A stretch of DNA of 13,295 bases. It comes from an uncultured Collinsella sp. (lineage in GTDB: Bacteria > Actinomycetota > Coriobacteriia > Coriobacteriales > Coriobacteriaceae). The notes under the pieces are model-generated. The model did not search any database, was not told where the DNA came from, and saw only the letters and a list, made by a program, of their open reading frames with translations. The number at the start of each line of letters is the position of its first letter. Position 1 is the stretch's first letter. Location of the stretch: positions 1-13,295 of the forward strand of contig CAADSV010000126.1 of the NCBI GenBank assembly GCA_900751665.1. Direction: 5' to 3'. Positions 1-7,268 of the stretch are shown here, piece after piece. The translations under genes were made by a program, and so were the position numbers.

Positions 1-23
1 GGGCGCGCGCGCCCCCGCTTTTT
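1..23. terminator. Partial GC-rich terminator cut by the window edge
   Basis: A GC-only stretch containing the palindrome GGGCGCGCGCGCCC (1-14) is followed by CCGC and five Ts (19-23). On the minus strand this reads as an A-run followed by a GC-rich arm just after the adhesin stop codon. It fits one arm of a bidirectional terminator whose other arm lies outside the window, so the full stem cannot be checked. Confidence 0.35.
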
Positions 24-30
24 CATCGTG

Positions 31-3000
31 CTAGCGGTTCTTTGGGATCGACCTAAGGCGAGCGAACCATAGGGCTGCGGCACCCGAGGTCAGGAGCGCG
101 GTGATGCAAGCGGCGATGGGAACTGATCCTGTTGCCGGTAGGTCCTGCGGTAGGGTACAGCGTTGAATGACACGGTCCTCGTCATGTGACTCAAGTTTAT
201 TGCCGCCGCCGTTGCGGCAAAGATCGACGCGCGCGCTGTTGGTGAGTGCGGTTTGGGGCGTATAAGCCGATGTTGCCTGCATGTGTACGACTGCGCCCCG
301 AGCGTCTGCACCAAGGATTGCTTTGGCATCGTCAAGGTCGTCGTGCTCATCTTTGAGATCATCGCGGGTCCAAGAATCCGCATCGCTTCGAGTCGTAAAG
401 TCGGCGGCTACCGCACCGTATTCAATTCGAATGCCCGTTACGACGGTATTGGATGCAAGGTCGAGCTCTTCCGCCTCGAGTGTGGTGGATTCCGTGGTCG
501 AGATATCCGCCTTCCAGAGGTGCCAACCGTCGTAATCGACGAGGCGACAGTCCTCACCCAGGCTCTCTTTTACTTCGTCGGACTCAAGCCAAGGATTTTC
601 GTGCCCATCGTCAAGTGTCGCGTTTGTCGGCTCATCGACGTCTGTCGAGTCCAACGGCGTCGTGCGATACCATACGTTGCACAGACCGTTGAGGTCGCCG
701 ATGGCGACGGGGGTTTCGATTGAGATGAATCTCGCCGTGCCGTCTTTGGCGCACTCAAGATCATCGGTAATCGTAAACTCATCAACCCAAGTAGCGGAAT
801 CGTTTCGAGCATCGATGGTATAGGAGAAAAGCCCATCACTATTGGTTTGCGTCGTGGCGCGGTTTTTACCATCGCCGTTAGCCAACAGGCCCTTTTCGAT
901 AGGTTGGACAAGTTCCTGACGCTTGTCGACCTGTCCCTTGATCTCGATGGGCGCATCCTTCATCGCGACGGATTGGACTTCTCCCGTATCCTTTATTTCA
1001 AACGTTATTTCCTTGGCAAGGTCATAGGTCCGCGGAGACATCATTTCGCGCAACGAGTAGGTGCCGGGTGCAAGATGTTCGACGCGGTGTGGCTTGTCGG
1101 ATGAGGTCCAGGAGTCTATTTCGGTTTTATCGGGACCATATAAGGTGAGTTGTGCGCCTTCCACTTCCTGCTCACCGCTTGCATCGACCTTGGAGATATC
1201 AACCTTGGTGTAATCGTCGGATACGTTAAGCCGTGCTTCTACAACGGGTGTTTTCTGGTCGGCATAAGTAAGGTCGACAATATGGGTTGTCCGATCGAGC
1301 AAGAAGCCTGCCGGCGCTTGAGTCTCGACAACCTCGTAGCGTGCGGTGCCAAGTCCCAGCGGGAGGTTGTCCGCGCGTGCTTCTCCAGTTTCATCCGTCG
1401 TGATGGTAGCGACAGTCTCACCGTCGAGCGCGGCAATGCTACCGTCGGGGCGCACGATATCACTCGAGGCACGGATCTCAAAGACGGCGCCCGCGAGGCT
1501 GCTGCCGTCTATGGCATCGGTTTTAACGATCCTGATGTTTCCGGTCGCGGCGTGGTCATAATACGAGGCGATTGCAACGGGCGTTAGGTTCATGTCGGCG
1601 GGTATGTTTACCTCGATCTCCTCGCCGACAAGATAGGGCTCTTTGGCCGAGGTTTCGCGTACATAATAGGTGTCCGGCACGAGCGATTCGGGCAGTGTGA
1701 CGGTCCCGGTCGCGTCAGTCGTAAAGGTGTCCATTACGTTATGTGTTGGATACCAGCAAGTTTGTGAGACAGATTCGTGATTGCTGTCGAGTAGTTGGAA
1801 GGTGAATCCGGCTAGTGGAACAGAAGCGCCTGTTTGGGCATCGCGTTTTACAATCTGGAGATGCGTCGACAGAGCGTGGTTGTCCACGATATATTGAAGC
1901 TCGGCGCCGCTGGAAATCTGATTGGCCCCGACGGTCCATTCCCCTGCACGTTTAAAACCCTCGGGGACGGTTTCCGGAACCTCGCGAACCGTGTAGCCGG
2001 CACGGTCGTATGGGACGGCTCCGTGGACACCGGCGGGTCGCTTGCCTGCGCCGAACCATGCTTCGGGCTGATCTTTGGTGGAGGCAAAGCCATAGACGTT
2101 TGTGGTCAGTGTGCCAACAACCTGCTGAGAGCTGTTGCTGACAATCTCAAAGACAACACCTTCCGCCGGCTGCTCCAGGCCGGATTGGTCGCTATTGCCG
2201 TAATCCTTGAATTTGGAAATCTCAAGGTTAAACGCAATGGGGATATCGGAAACGCGAGATTCGATCTCGACCACGCCTGAATCGCCGAGCTGGTCGGCTC
2301 CAACGGTATAGGTCCAGCTGTCGTTGGATGGCAGGTAGCCCTCGGGGGCTTTTGATTCGTAGATGGTAAAGGTTCCTAAGGGGACATCGGCGAGGGTGGC
2401 CCGACCGCTTTCGTCGGTCGTGAGGATTTGTGCCCATCCAGGGGTTGATTGCGACACACACGTGAACTCTGCTCCTGCGAGTGAAGATCCCACCTGGGGG
2501 CCGGCATTCGTCGCGGCATCGAGTTTTACGATACGCAGATTGATGGTGCCGGGCTGTTCATCAATGGCGACCCGCCCGCCGTCATTCCCCGTGGTAAAGG
2601 CAATACGATCGTGGCGGGGGACATAGCCGGCCGGCGCCTTCGTTTCAACTAGGTAGTATGCCGTGTTGGGCAGAAGTGTTGCTTGCGCCCGACCGTTGCT
2701 GTCCATCTTGATGGTGCCGACACGCGCGCCGCTGGCGCTCTCAAAAATATCGAATGTTGCCCCGGTAAACTGATAGGTATTGTTTCCGCTGGTAATAACG
2801 GTGTTAGCAGACTGCTTTTGGAAGGAAACAGAGACCGCCGGCAGTACATAGAGCATGTCTTGACGTTTGCTGCCGCCCGATACGGCCCCTAGATAGCGTC
2901 GCGCGCGGTGCGGAGCGGCTTCGATGCTTCCTGATTTTGCGCTGTCGTGGAGCCACCGCGCAGCCGCCACGACTTCATTGTCGGCGGTAAAGTGTCCGCT

Positions 3001-3462
3001 CTTGGTTTTACCCTGAGCGGTCGTGTAGGAGTAGGTGCCGTCGACATGGGTAGTGCCGTTGAGCATCCATACGGCAAGCTGGGTGGCGGCGCGGGCGCGA
3101 TCGGGTGAAAGATGGTAACCGCCAAACGACGTGGTGGTGGGATATCCGTGACAAACGATTGCCGCGAACTCGTCGTCGAGCCACACCCAGCCTTGATCAA
3201 AGTTGAGCCATGGGCCGCCCGGCTTGGTGGGGCCGGGGCGCTCCTGGTTCATGCAGTAGGCAATCGAGGCGTCTTGAGCTTCATACTTGCCGATGAAAAA
3301 GGGCCCACAATCATCGCTAATAGTGCGGAAGCCGAGTTGGTCGTAGCCATCGACGGCAAATGCGGCTCTCGGTGCCAGGCAGCCGAAAAGCAGGAAGAGG
3401 AGCAGGAGCAGCGGACCTGTTGCGATTGCGCTGTGGACAGAGTGCGTGGGTGCGTTGGACAT
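31..3462 (-). CDS. LPXTG-anchored thioester-domain adhesin with six Cna-B (SpaA-like) repeats
   Basis: A 1143-residue surface protein predicted to be exported and sortase-anchored to the cell wall. Residues 1-36 form a signal peptide with a leucine-rich core. The N-terminal domain has Cys70 (AYCMN) and the motif TQLAVW with Gln128. These are the expected partners of the internal thioester in TQXA adhesins, which can bind host amines covalently. Six Cna-B-like domains follow, each starting with a Lys strand (K216, K313, K417, K539, K647, K758) and carrying a late Glu (E273, E369, E494, E603, E713, E806), as in domains with intramolecular isopeptide bonds. Residues about 840-1100 resemble a C-terminal stalk domain; LPATG (1108-1112), a hydrophobic helix and a basic tail end the protein. 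AAGGAG sits 5 nt before the ATG, supporting the start. No sortase gene is in the window. Thioester and isopeptide chemistry are inferred from motifs. Confidence 0.93.
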   Translation of the reverse strand: MSNAPTHSVHSAIATGPLLLLLFLLFGCLAPRAAFAVDGYDQLGFRTISDDCGPFFIGKYEAQDASIAYCMNQERPGPTKPGGPWLNFDQGWVWLDDEFAAIVCHGYPTTTSFGGYHLSPDRARAATQLAVWMLNGTTHVDGTYSYTTAQGKTKSGHFTADNEVVAAARWLHDSAKSGSIEAAPHRARRYLGAVSGGSKRQDMLYVLPAVSVSFQKQSANTVITSGNNTYQFTGATFDIFESASGARVGTIKMDSNGRAQATLLPNTAYYLVETKAPAGYVPRHDRIAFTTGNDGGRVAIDEQPGTINLRIVKLDAATNAGPQVGSSLAGAEFTCVSQSTPGWAQILTTDESGRATLADVPLGTFTIYESKAPEGYLPSNDSWTYTVGADQLGDSGVVEIESRVSDIPIAFNLEISKFKDYGNSDQSGLEQPAEGVVFEIVSNSSQQVVGTLTTNVYGFASTKDQPEAWFGAGKRPAGVHGAVPYDRAGYTVREVPETVPEGFKRAGEWTVGANQISSGAELQYIVDNHALSTHLQIVKRDAQTGASVPLAGFTFQLLDSNHESVSQTCWYPTHNVMDTFTTDATGTVTLPESLVPDTYYVRETSAKEPYLVGEEIEVNIPADMNLTPVAIASYYDHAATGNIRIVKTDAIDGSSLAGAVFEIRASSDIVRPDGSIAALDGETVATITTDETGEARADNLPLGLGTARYEVVETQAPAGFLLDRTTHIVDLTYADQKTPVVEARLNVSDDYTKVDISKVDASGEQEVEGAQLTLYGPDKTEIDSWTSSDKPHRVEHLAPGTYSLREMMSPRTYDLAKEITFEIKDTGEVQSVAMKDAPIEIKGQVDKRQELVQPIEKGLLANGDGKNRATTQTNSDGLFSYTIDARNDSATWVDEFTITDDLECAKDGTARFISIETPVAIGDLNGLCNVWYRTTPLDSTDVDEPTNATLDDGHENPWLESDEVKESLGEDCRLVDYDGWHLWKADISTTESTTLEAEELDLASNTVVTGIRIEYGAVAADFTTRSDADSWTRDDLKDEHDDLDDAKAILGADARGAVVHMQATSAYTPQTALTNSARVDLCRNGGGNKLESHDEDRVIQRCTLPQDLPATGSVPIAACITALLTSGAAALWFARLRSIPKNR

Positions 3463-3716
3463 GGCTGCTCCTTATCCCTCGTGCGCCGCACGGGGAGGCT
3501 GCGACGCGTAGGATGAGGCTACCCCCGAGGTTCATGCGGGTAAGTACCGGAGCCTGACCAAAAGCTTGCCCAATTCCTGACAAATTGAGCTCAAATACAA
3601 CAATCAAGCAAAAGTGCAGGTAGAAGATAGGGAGAACAGGAGGCCAAAGGTCCTCATCTCCACAATTGACGCGATTTTCAAACGAATCTCCACAGCTAAA
3701 ACAAGCATCACCACCC
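3463..3716 (-). promoter_or_regulatory. 5' leader and upstream region of the adhesin gene
   Basis: About 250 bp without a credible gene lie between the adhesin start and the tRNA-Gly promoter. Just upstream of the ribosome binding site a hairpin can form, with arms CGTGC (3480-3484) and GCACG (3488-3492) extended by CCC/GGG, and a second, TACCC (3520-3524) with GGGTA (3538-3542). Both would lie in the adhesin 5' UTR and could affect translation. I could not find a convincing -35/-10 pair on the minus strand and recognise no known riboswitch class. Confidence 0.35.
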
Positions 3717-3746
3717 TTGTATCGAACAAGACAACCGCGTTATACT
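3717..3746 (+). promoter_or_regulatory. Promoter of tRNA-Gly
   Basis: TTGTAT (3717-3722) and TATACT (3741-3746) are separated by 18 bp, a normal sigma-70/SigA-type arrangement. The -10 box ends 13 bp before the mature tRNA 5' end, so transcription would begin only a few bases upstream of the tRNA. Confidence 0.7.
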
Positions 3747-3759
3747 ATCCCCCACATAT

Positions 3760-3834
3760 GCGGGCATCGCCAAGTGGTAAGGCATCAGCTTCCCAAGCTG
3801 ACACTCGCGGGTTCGAGTCCCGTTGCCCGCTCCA
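3760..3834 (+). tRNA. tRNA-Gly (anticodon CCC)
   Basis: Complete cloverleaf. The acceptor strands GCGGGCA and TGCCCGC pair over 7 bp; the D arm is GCC/GGC; the anticodon stem is TCAGC/GCTGA with loop TTCCCAA, giving anticodon CCC for GGG codons. The T arm is GCGGG-TTCGAGT-CCCGT. The discriminator is T and a CCA end is encoded (3832-3834). It has its own promoter and terminator. The last 18 nt (3817-3834) recur exactly at 4009-4026 and 4140-4157. Confidence 0.97.
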
Positions 3835-3845
3835 GCCAGAAGCAC

Positions 3846-3878
3846 AAGCACGGCACCATTACGGTGCCGTGCTTTTTT
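3846..3878 (+). terminator. Intrinsic terminator after tRNA-Gly
   Basis: A perfect 11-bp stem, AGCACGGCACC (3847-3857) with GGTGCCGTGCT (3863-3873), has a 5-nt loop and is followed by a run of six Ts. It ends transcription 12 nt after the CCA. Confidence 0.93.
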
Positions 3879-3889
3879 CAATAAAGCGC

Positions 3890-4026
3890 CGGGACTCGAA
3901 CCCGACAGGGTGCGAGCGTAAAGCAAACGCGAAGCGTTTGTAGCGAGCAGGCGAAGGCGCCGACAGGCGCCTGAAGCCGGTGCGGATTTGCGAAGCAAAT
4001 ACGCGGACGTCCCGTTGCCCGCTCCA
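3890..4026 (+). repeat. tRNA-Gly-associated hairpin array ending in a copy of the tRNA 3' end
   Basis: A gene-free structured block. It opens with GGGACTCGAACCC (3891-3903), the exact reverse complement of the tRNA-Gly T arm at 3809-3821. Three hairpins follow: CAAACGC/GCGTTTG with loop GAA (3924-3940); AGGCGCC/GGCGCCT with loop GACA (3955-3972); ATTTGC/GCAAAT with loop GAA (3986-4000). It closes with the last 18 nt of tRNA-Gly (4009-4026). Outer ends CGGGAC (3890-3895) and GTCCCG (4009-4014) are complementary, so the whole block could fold back. The same order of parts occurs behind tRNA-Lys at 12763-12911. It may be a remnant attachment site or a tiny non-autonomous element; no protein is encoded. 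Confidence 0.8.
3971..4026 (+). repeat. 56-bp direct repeat, copy A (hairpin plus tRNA-Gly 3' end)
   Basis: This segment matches 4102-4157 at 53 of 56 positions without gaps. It includes the GCGAAGC-tipped hairpin and the 18-nt tRNA-Gly end including CCA. Right after the CCA the sequence continues to make the palindrome GCTCCATGGAGC (4021-4032). Confidence 0.9.
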
Positions 4027-4101
4027 TGGAGCAAGGAAGATTTCGGGAATGGTAGATTCAGCCCGCTTTGCTCCCGCACTTCCCCGGATCTCGGTATGCC
4101 A
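4027..4101 (+). other. Spacer between the two 56-bp repeats
   Basis: No gene is seen. It contains an inverted repeat, GGAGCAA (4028-4034) with TTGCTCC (4068-4074), enclosing about 33 nt. No T-run follows, so it does not look like an intrinsic terminator. It may be part of the repeat element or leftover sequence between two insertions. Confidence 0.4.
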
Positions 4102-4157
4102 CTGAAGCCGGTGCGGTTTTGCGAAGCAAATGCGCAGACGTCCCGTTGCCCGCTCCA
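4102..4157 (+). repeat. 56-bp direct repeat, copy B, upstream of purB
   Basis: Second copy of the module at 3971-4026, with three substitutions. The hairpin core TTTGC-GAA-GCAAA (4118-4130) and the exact 18-nt tRNA-Gly end (4140-4157) are kept. It ends about 50 bp before the putative purB -10 box, so it forms the upstream flank of that promoter. Confidence 0.9.
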
Positions 4158-4209
4158 ATTCCAAAATGTTAGGTTAATGCCTGCTGCCCATACTTGCACC
4201 CGCGCACGG

Positions 4210-4215
4210 TACAAT
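4210..4215 (+). promoter_or_regulatory. Possible -10 box of purB
   Basis: TACAAT lies 45 bp before the purB start, preceded by GG exactly as in the tRNA-Lys promoter (GGTACAAT). No good -35 hexamer stands at 16-18 bp spacing, so the assignment is tentative. No purine riboswitch is recognisable in the leader. Confidence 0.35.
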
Positions 4216-4259
4216 GGTTGGGTTACGACCAACGTGCCAATAACCAAAAAGGAGCCGCT

Positions 4260-5606
4260 ATGATCGATCGCTATACCCGCCCGGAGATGGGACACATCTT
4301 CTCCCTCGAGAACAAGTACGCCATTTGGCAGGAGATCGAGGTCCTGGCCTGCGAGGCCCAGGCGGAGCTCGGCAAGATCGGTATTTCCAAAGACGAGGCC
4401 CAGTGGATTCGCGACCATGCCAACTTTGAGAAGGCGAAGGTCGATGAGATCGAGGAAGTCACGCGCCACGACGTCATTGCCTTCCTGACCAACATGAAGG
4501 AATACATCGATGCCGATGTTCCCGAGGGCGACCCCAAGCCCAGCCGCTGGGTTCACTATGGCATGACCAGCTCCGATCTGGGCGACACGGCCCTGTGCTA
4601 CCAGCTCACCCAGGCCTGCGACCTGATCATCGAGGACGTCAAGAAGCTCGGCGAGATTTGCAAGCGTCGCGCCTTTGAGGAGCGCAACACGCTCTGTGCC
4701 GGCCGCACTCATGGCATCCACGCCGAGCCGATGACCTTTGGCATGAAGTTTGGCTCTTGGGCCTGGGAGCTCAAGCGCGATCTGGATCGTCTTGAGGACG
4801 CTCGCAAGAATGTTGCCTTCGGTGCCATCTCCGGTGCCGTCGGCACCTACAGCTCCATCGAGCCGTTCGTCGAGGAGTACGTCTGCGAGCACCTGGGCCT
4901 GGTTCACGACCCACTGTCCACGCAAGTTATCAGCCGCGACCATCACGCCTATCTCGCCGGCGTTCTCGCCACCACCGCGGCCACCTGCGAGCGTATCGCT
5001 ACCGAGGTCCGCAACCTGCAGAAGACTGATACGCTCGAGGCCGAGGAGCCGTTCCGTAAGGGCCAAAAGGGCAGCTCCGCCATGCCGCACAAGCGCAACC
5101 CCATCACCATGGAGAAAGTCTGCGGCCTGTCGCGCGTCGTGAAGGCCAACGCGCAGGTCGCCTTCGACAACGTCGCCCTGTGGCACGAGCGTGACATTTC
5201 GCACTCCTCTGCCGAGCGCGTCGCCCAGGCCGATAGCTTCATCGCGCTCGACCACATGTTCCAGTGCCTCATCCGCGTTATCGACGGCCTGCAGCTGTAC
5301 CCTGCCCGCATGATGGCCAACCTCAATAAGACCCGCGGCCTCATCTTCTCCTCCAAGGTCCTACTGGCCCTCGTCGATACGGGCATCACCCGCGAGGACG
5401 CCTATGCTATCGTGCAGGAAAACGCCATGGCCACCTGGCACGAGGTGCAGGATTGTGTCTCCGGCCCCACTTTTAAGGAGCGTCTCGAGGCCGATCCACG
5501 CTGTACCGTCAGTCAGGAGAAGCTCGACGAGATCTTTGATCCGTGGGACTTCCTCACCCGTATCGACACGGTCTTTGATCGTCTGGAGCAGCTGAGCTTC
5601 GAGTAG
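4260..5606 (+). CDS. purB: Adenylosuccinate lyase
   Basis: A 448-residue cytoplasmic enzyme of the fumarase/aspartase superfamily. PurB acts twice in purine metabolism: it releases fumarate from SAICAR to give AICAR, and from adenylosuccinate to give AMP. The superfamily signature GSSAMPHKRNP is at 271-281, with its serines on the mobile catalytic loop. HYGMTSSDLGDTA (99-111) and GRTHGIHAEP (148-157, His151) match conserved substrate-binding and catalytic blocks, and TRHDV carries His70. The length is usual for the family. AAGGAG (4249-4254) ends 5 nt before this ATG; an in-frame ATG 66 nt upstream has no such site and would add residues unlike the family. The gene stands alone after the tRNA-Gly repeat region. 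purC, another enzyme of the pathway, lies about 4.2 kb downstream in a separate unit. Confidence 0.97.
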   Translation: MIDRYTRPEMGHIFSLENKYAIWQEIEVLACEAQAELGKIGISKDEAQWIRDHANFEKAKVDEIEEVTRHDVIAFLTNMKEYIDADVPEGDPKPSRWVHYGMTSSDLGDTALCYQLTQACDLIIEDVKKLGEICKRRAFEERNTLCAGRTHGIHAEPMTFGMKFGSWAWELKRDLDRLEDARKNVAFGAISGAVGTYSSIEPFVEEYVCEHLGLVHDPLSTQVISRDHHAYLAGVLATTAATCERIATEVRNLQKTDTLEAEEPFRKGQKGSSAMPHKRNPITMEKVCGLSRVVKANAQVAFDNVALWHERDISHSSAERVAQADSFIALDHMFQCLIRVIDGLQLYPARMMANLNKTRGLIFSSKVLLALVDTGITREDAYAIVQENAMATWHEVQDCVSGPTFKERLEADPRCTVSQEKLDEIFDPWDFLTRIDTVFDRLEQLSFE

Positions 5607-5632
5607 GTTCGGGCATAACGTTAGCTTTTTAG

Positions 5633-5670
5633 GGCGCTTTGCTGGTAATGTGTGTTGCCGGCAAAGCGCC
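5633..5670 (+). terminator. Long hairpin after purB, probable terminator
   Basis: GGCGCTTTGC (5633-5642) pairs perfectly with GCAAAGCGCC (5661-5670). The stem extends inward by TGGTAA/TTGCCG with two G-T wobbles, leaving the loop TGTGTG. There is no clean T-run after it, so it may act as an RNA-stabilising end or a weak terminator. Confidence 0.55.
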
Positions 5671-5673
5671 TCG

Positions 5674-5700
5674 TTGCATTTAGGGAAAGACGGGGATAAT
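5674..5700 (+). promoter_or_regulatory. Possible promoter of the TSCPD/lipoprotein operon
   Basis: TTGCAT (5674-5679) and GATAAT (5695-5700) are separated by 15 bp, shorter than ideal. The position between the purB hairpin and the next start codon is right. Weak call. Confidence 0.3.
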
Positions 5701-5734
5701 AGTCGTCTCGAATAACATTCTGAGAGGGGATCGC

Positions 5735-5998
5735 ATGATTTCGTTTGATTACAAGCCTCAGGGCGTGTGTGCTCGCAATATTCACCTTGATCTTTCCGAT
5801 GACGGCAACAAGGTGATGGGCGTTGAGTTTACCGGCGGCTGCGACGGCAATCTCAAGGCTATCTCCAAGCTGGTCGAGGGCGCTCCTGCCGATCGCGTAA
5901 TCGAGGTTCTTGCCGGTAATACCTGCGGTATGAAAAAGACCTCCTGCGCCGACCAGCTTACACGCGCTATCGAGGCCGCTCGCACCGAGATCGCCTAA
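5735..5998 (+). CDS. Small TSCPD-domain protein (TIGR03905-like)
   Basis: An 87-residue cytoplasmic protein made of a single TSCPD-type domain, related to the C-terminal zinc-binding part of some ribonucleotide reductases. Four cysteines stand at the expected spots: Cys12 (GVCA), Cys36 (GGCDGN), Cys64 (NTCG) and Cys71 (TSCADQ). They could bind metal, probably zinc; that is inference. The name motif reads TSCAD here rather than TSCPD. GAGAGGGGA lies just before the ATG and acts as ribosome binding site. The stop codon overlaps the next start as TAATG, so the downstream lipoprotein is probably translationally coupled. Stand-alone members of this family have no established function that I know of. 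Confidence 0.85.
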   Translation: MISFDYKPQGVCARNIHLDLSDDGNKVMGVEFTGGCDGNLKAISKLVEGAPADRVIEVLAGNTCGMKKTSCADQLTRAIEAARTEIA

Positions 5999-7209
5999 TG
6001 GGTATCGCCGATCACATCAAGAACGGAATATCGCGTCGCGGCTTTGTACTCGGTGGGGCTGCCGCGGGCGCTGCCACGGTGCTTGCCGGATGCTCGAAAA
6101 AAACGGGCACCAGCGATGATGCCGCCGGCGAGCCGCAGGTTATCAAGGATGATTCCAAAATCATCTCGATTACGGATGAGTACGAGGCAGTCGACATCGA
6201 TCTTGAGCCGGCGGCGTCATGGACGCTGCCTCTGGGTACGCTGCTGTACTACTGCGACGGCGATTACGCCGCGGCGATGATGGCGCCCGCATCGGCACTG
6301 CACGCCAACACACTCGGTGTGCTCAACCTGGGCGATGGCTCGCTTACCACATTAATCGAGGATCCTATCGAGGGCACGGGATATGCATTCTACGATGTCC
6401 GTGCCGGCGACAGCGTATTCGCGTGGGTTGAGATGAACTTTGCCAATTCATCGTGGAAGCTCTACGCTCAAAATCTGTCGGGCGCTTCGCTCTCCGGCGA
6501 CGTGGTTGAGCTCGATCGAGGTGGCAAGGACTACGATCCGCCGCTGTTTACGGCGTTCGGGTCATCAGTCATCTGGTATAAAATGCCCTCGGCAGGTGGC
6601 AATAAAACGAGTAGCGATTCGTTTTGTTATCGTCGCTCGCTTGATGAATCCAAGGCCGAGACAATTTGGAAATCGACGGGTCGCTTTGCATCGGCCCCGC
6701 GCGCGAGCGACGGCATTTTGACCATCTCGCCGCGTGTCCGCAACGACGAGGGCGTCTACTACGGCATAACGGCAATCGATCTGACCGACGGCAACAACAC
6801 CAAGCGTGCCCAGCTAGTCCTTCCCTCGTCAGTCTCGCCTTTCGAGGCCGTATATATGGGCGATACCTTCGTGTTTTCTATCGAGGCGACCTATAGTGGC
6901 GTGGGCAGCCTGGGCAACATGGGCACGTATATCGGTAATGAGGGAGGGCCGTATCTCTTCCTGTCCCGTGAGCCGCTCGCATGTGCGGCTGGCAAGAAGA
7001 ATAAATACCTTGTTAAGGTACAGGCGTCGCATTTCCTGATCGACACCTCTGCCAAGACCTATGGCTCGCTGCTGTCGCCCGACCGCGCTTTGGAGTATGG
7101 CGATTATCCAGCTACGGCGGGAAAATCGGACTCATTCCTTACGTACGCCACGGTGCGCAACAGCCAGGGTATACCAGAGACGGTCACTGCACGCCTATTC
7201 TCTCTTTAA
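5998..7209 (+). CDS. Tat-exported putative lipoprotein of unknown function
   Basis: A 403-residue exported protein. The N-terminus has a twin-arginine motif, SRRGFVLGG (12-20), an alanine-rich hydrophobic stretch and a lipobox LAGC with Cys32, so it should leave by the Tat route and be lipid-anchored on the outer face of the membrane. The mature part is rich in short beta-strand-like segments (for example SVFAWVEMNF, SSVIWYKMP, DTFVFSIEAT) with alternating aromatic and acidic residues, which hints at a beta-propeller fold; this is only a visual impression. No catalytic motif is recognised. Its ATG overlaps the stop of the TSCPD gene by one base, indicating coupled expression. Tat export suggests folding, or cofactor loading, before export. 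Confidence 0.8.
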   Translation: MGIADHIKNGISRRGFVLGGAAAGAATVLAGCSKKTGTSDDAAGEPQVIKDDSKIISITDEYEAVDIDLEPAASWTLPLGTLLYYCDGDYAAAMMAPASALHANTLGVLNLGDGSLTTLIEDPIEGTGYAFYDVRAGDSVFAWVEMNFANSSWKLYAQNLSGASLSGDVVELDRGGKDYDPPLFTAFGSSVIWYKMPSAGGNKTSSDSFCYRRSLDESKAETIWKSTGRFASAPRASDGILTISPRVRNDEGVYYGITAIDLTDGNNTKRAQLVLPSSVSPFEAVYMGDTFVFSIEATYSGVGSLGNMGTYIGNEGGPYLFLSREPLACAAGKKNKYLVKVQASHFLIDTSAKTYGSLLSPDRALEYGDYPATAGKSDSFLTYATVRNSQGIPETVTARLFSL

Positions 7210-7268
7210 GCTTAGAGGGGTTAAAAAGGCGCCAACAGGGGAATAAACGCGTTGTAATTGTGAGTACC

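Noticed and set aside
3614..3943. Plus-strand open frame running through tRNA-Gly
   Set aside because: It crosses a tRNA gene and its terminator and lacks a ribosome binding site.
3890..4157. CRISPR array
   Set aside because: The repeats are unequal, derive from tRNA 3' ends, and have no regular unique spacers; no cas genes are nearby.
4194..4259. Longer purB start (22 extra residues)
   Set aside because: AAGGAG lies 5 nt before the ATG at 4260, and the extra residues cross the leader and ribosome binding site.
3708..5255. Long minus-strand open frame (515 codons) opposite purB
   Set aside because: It is the antisense shadow of the clear purB gene and runs across the tRNA-Gly and its repeats; it has no family-like motifs.
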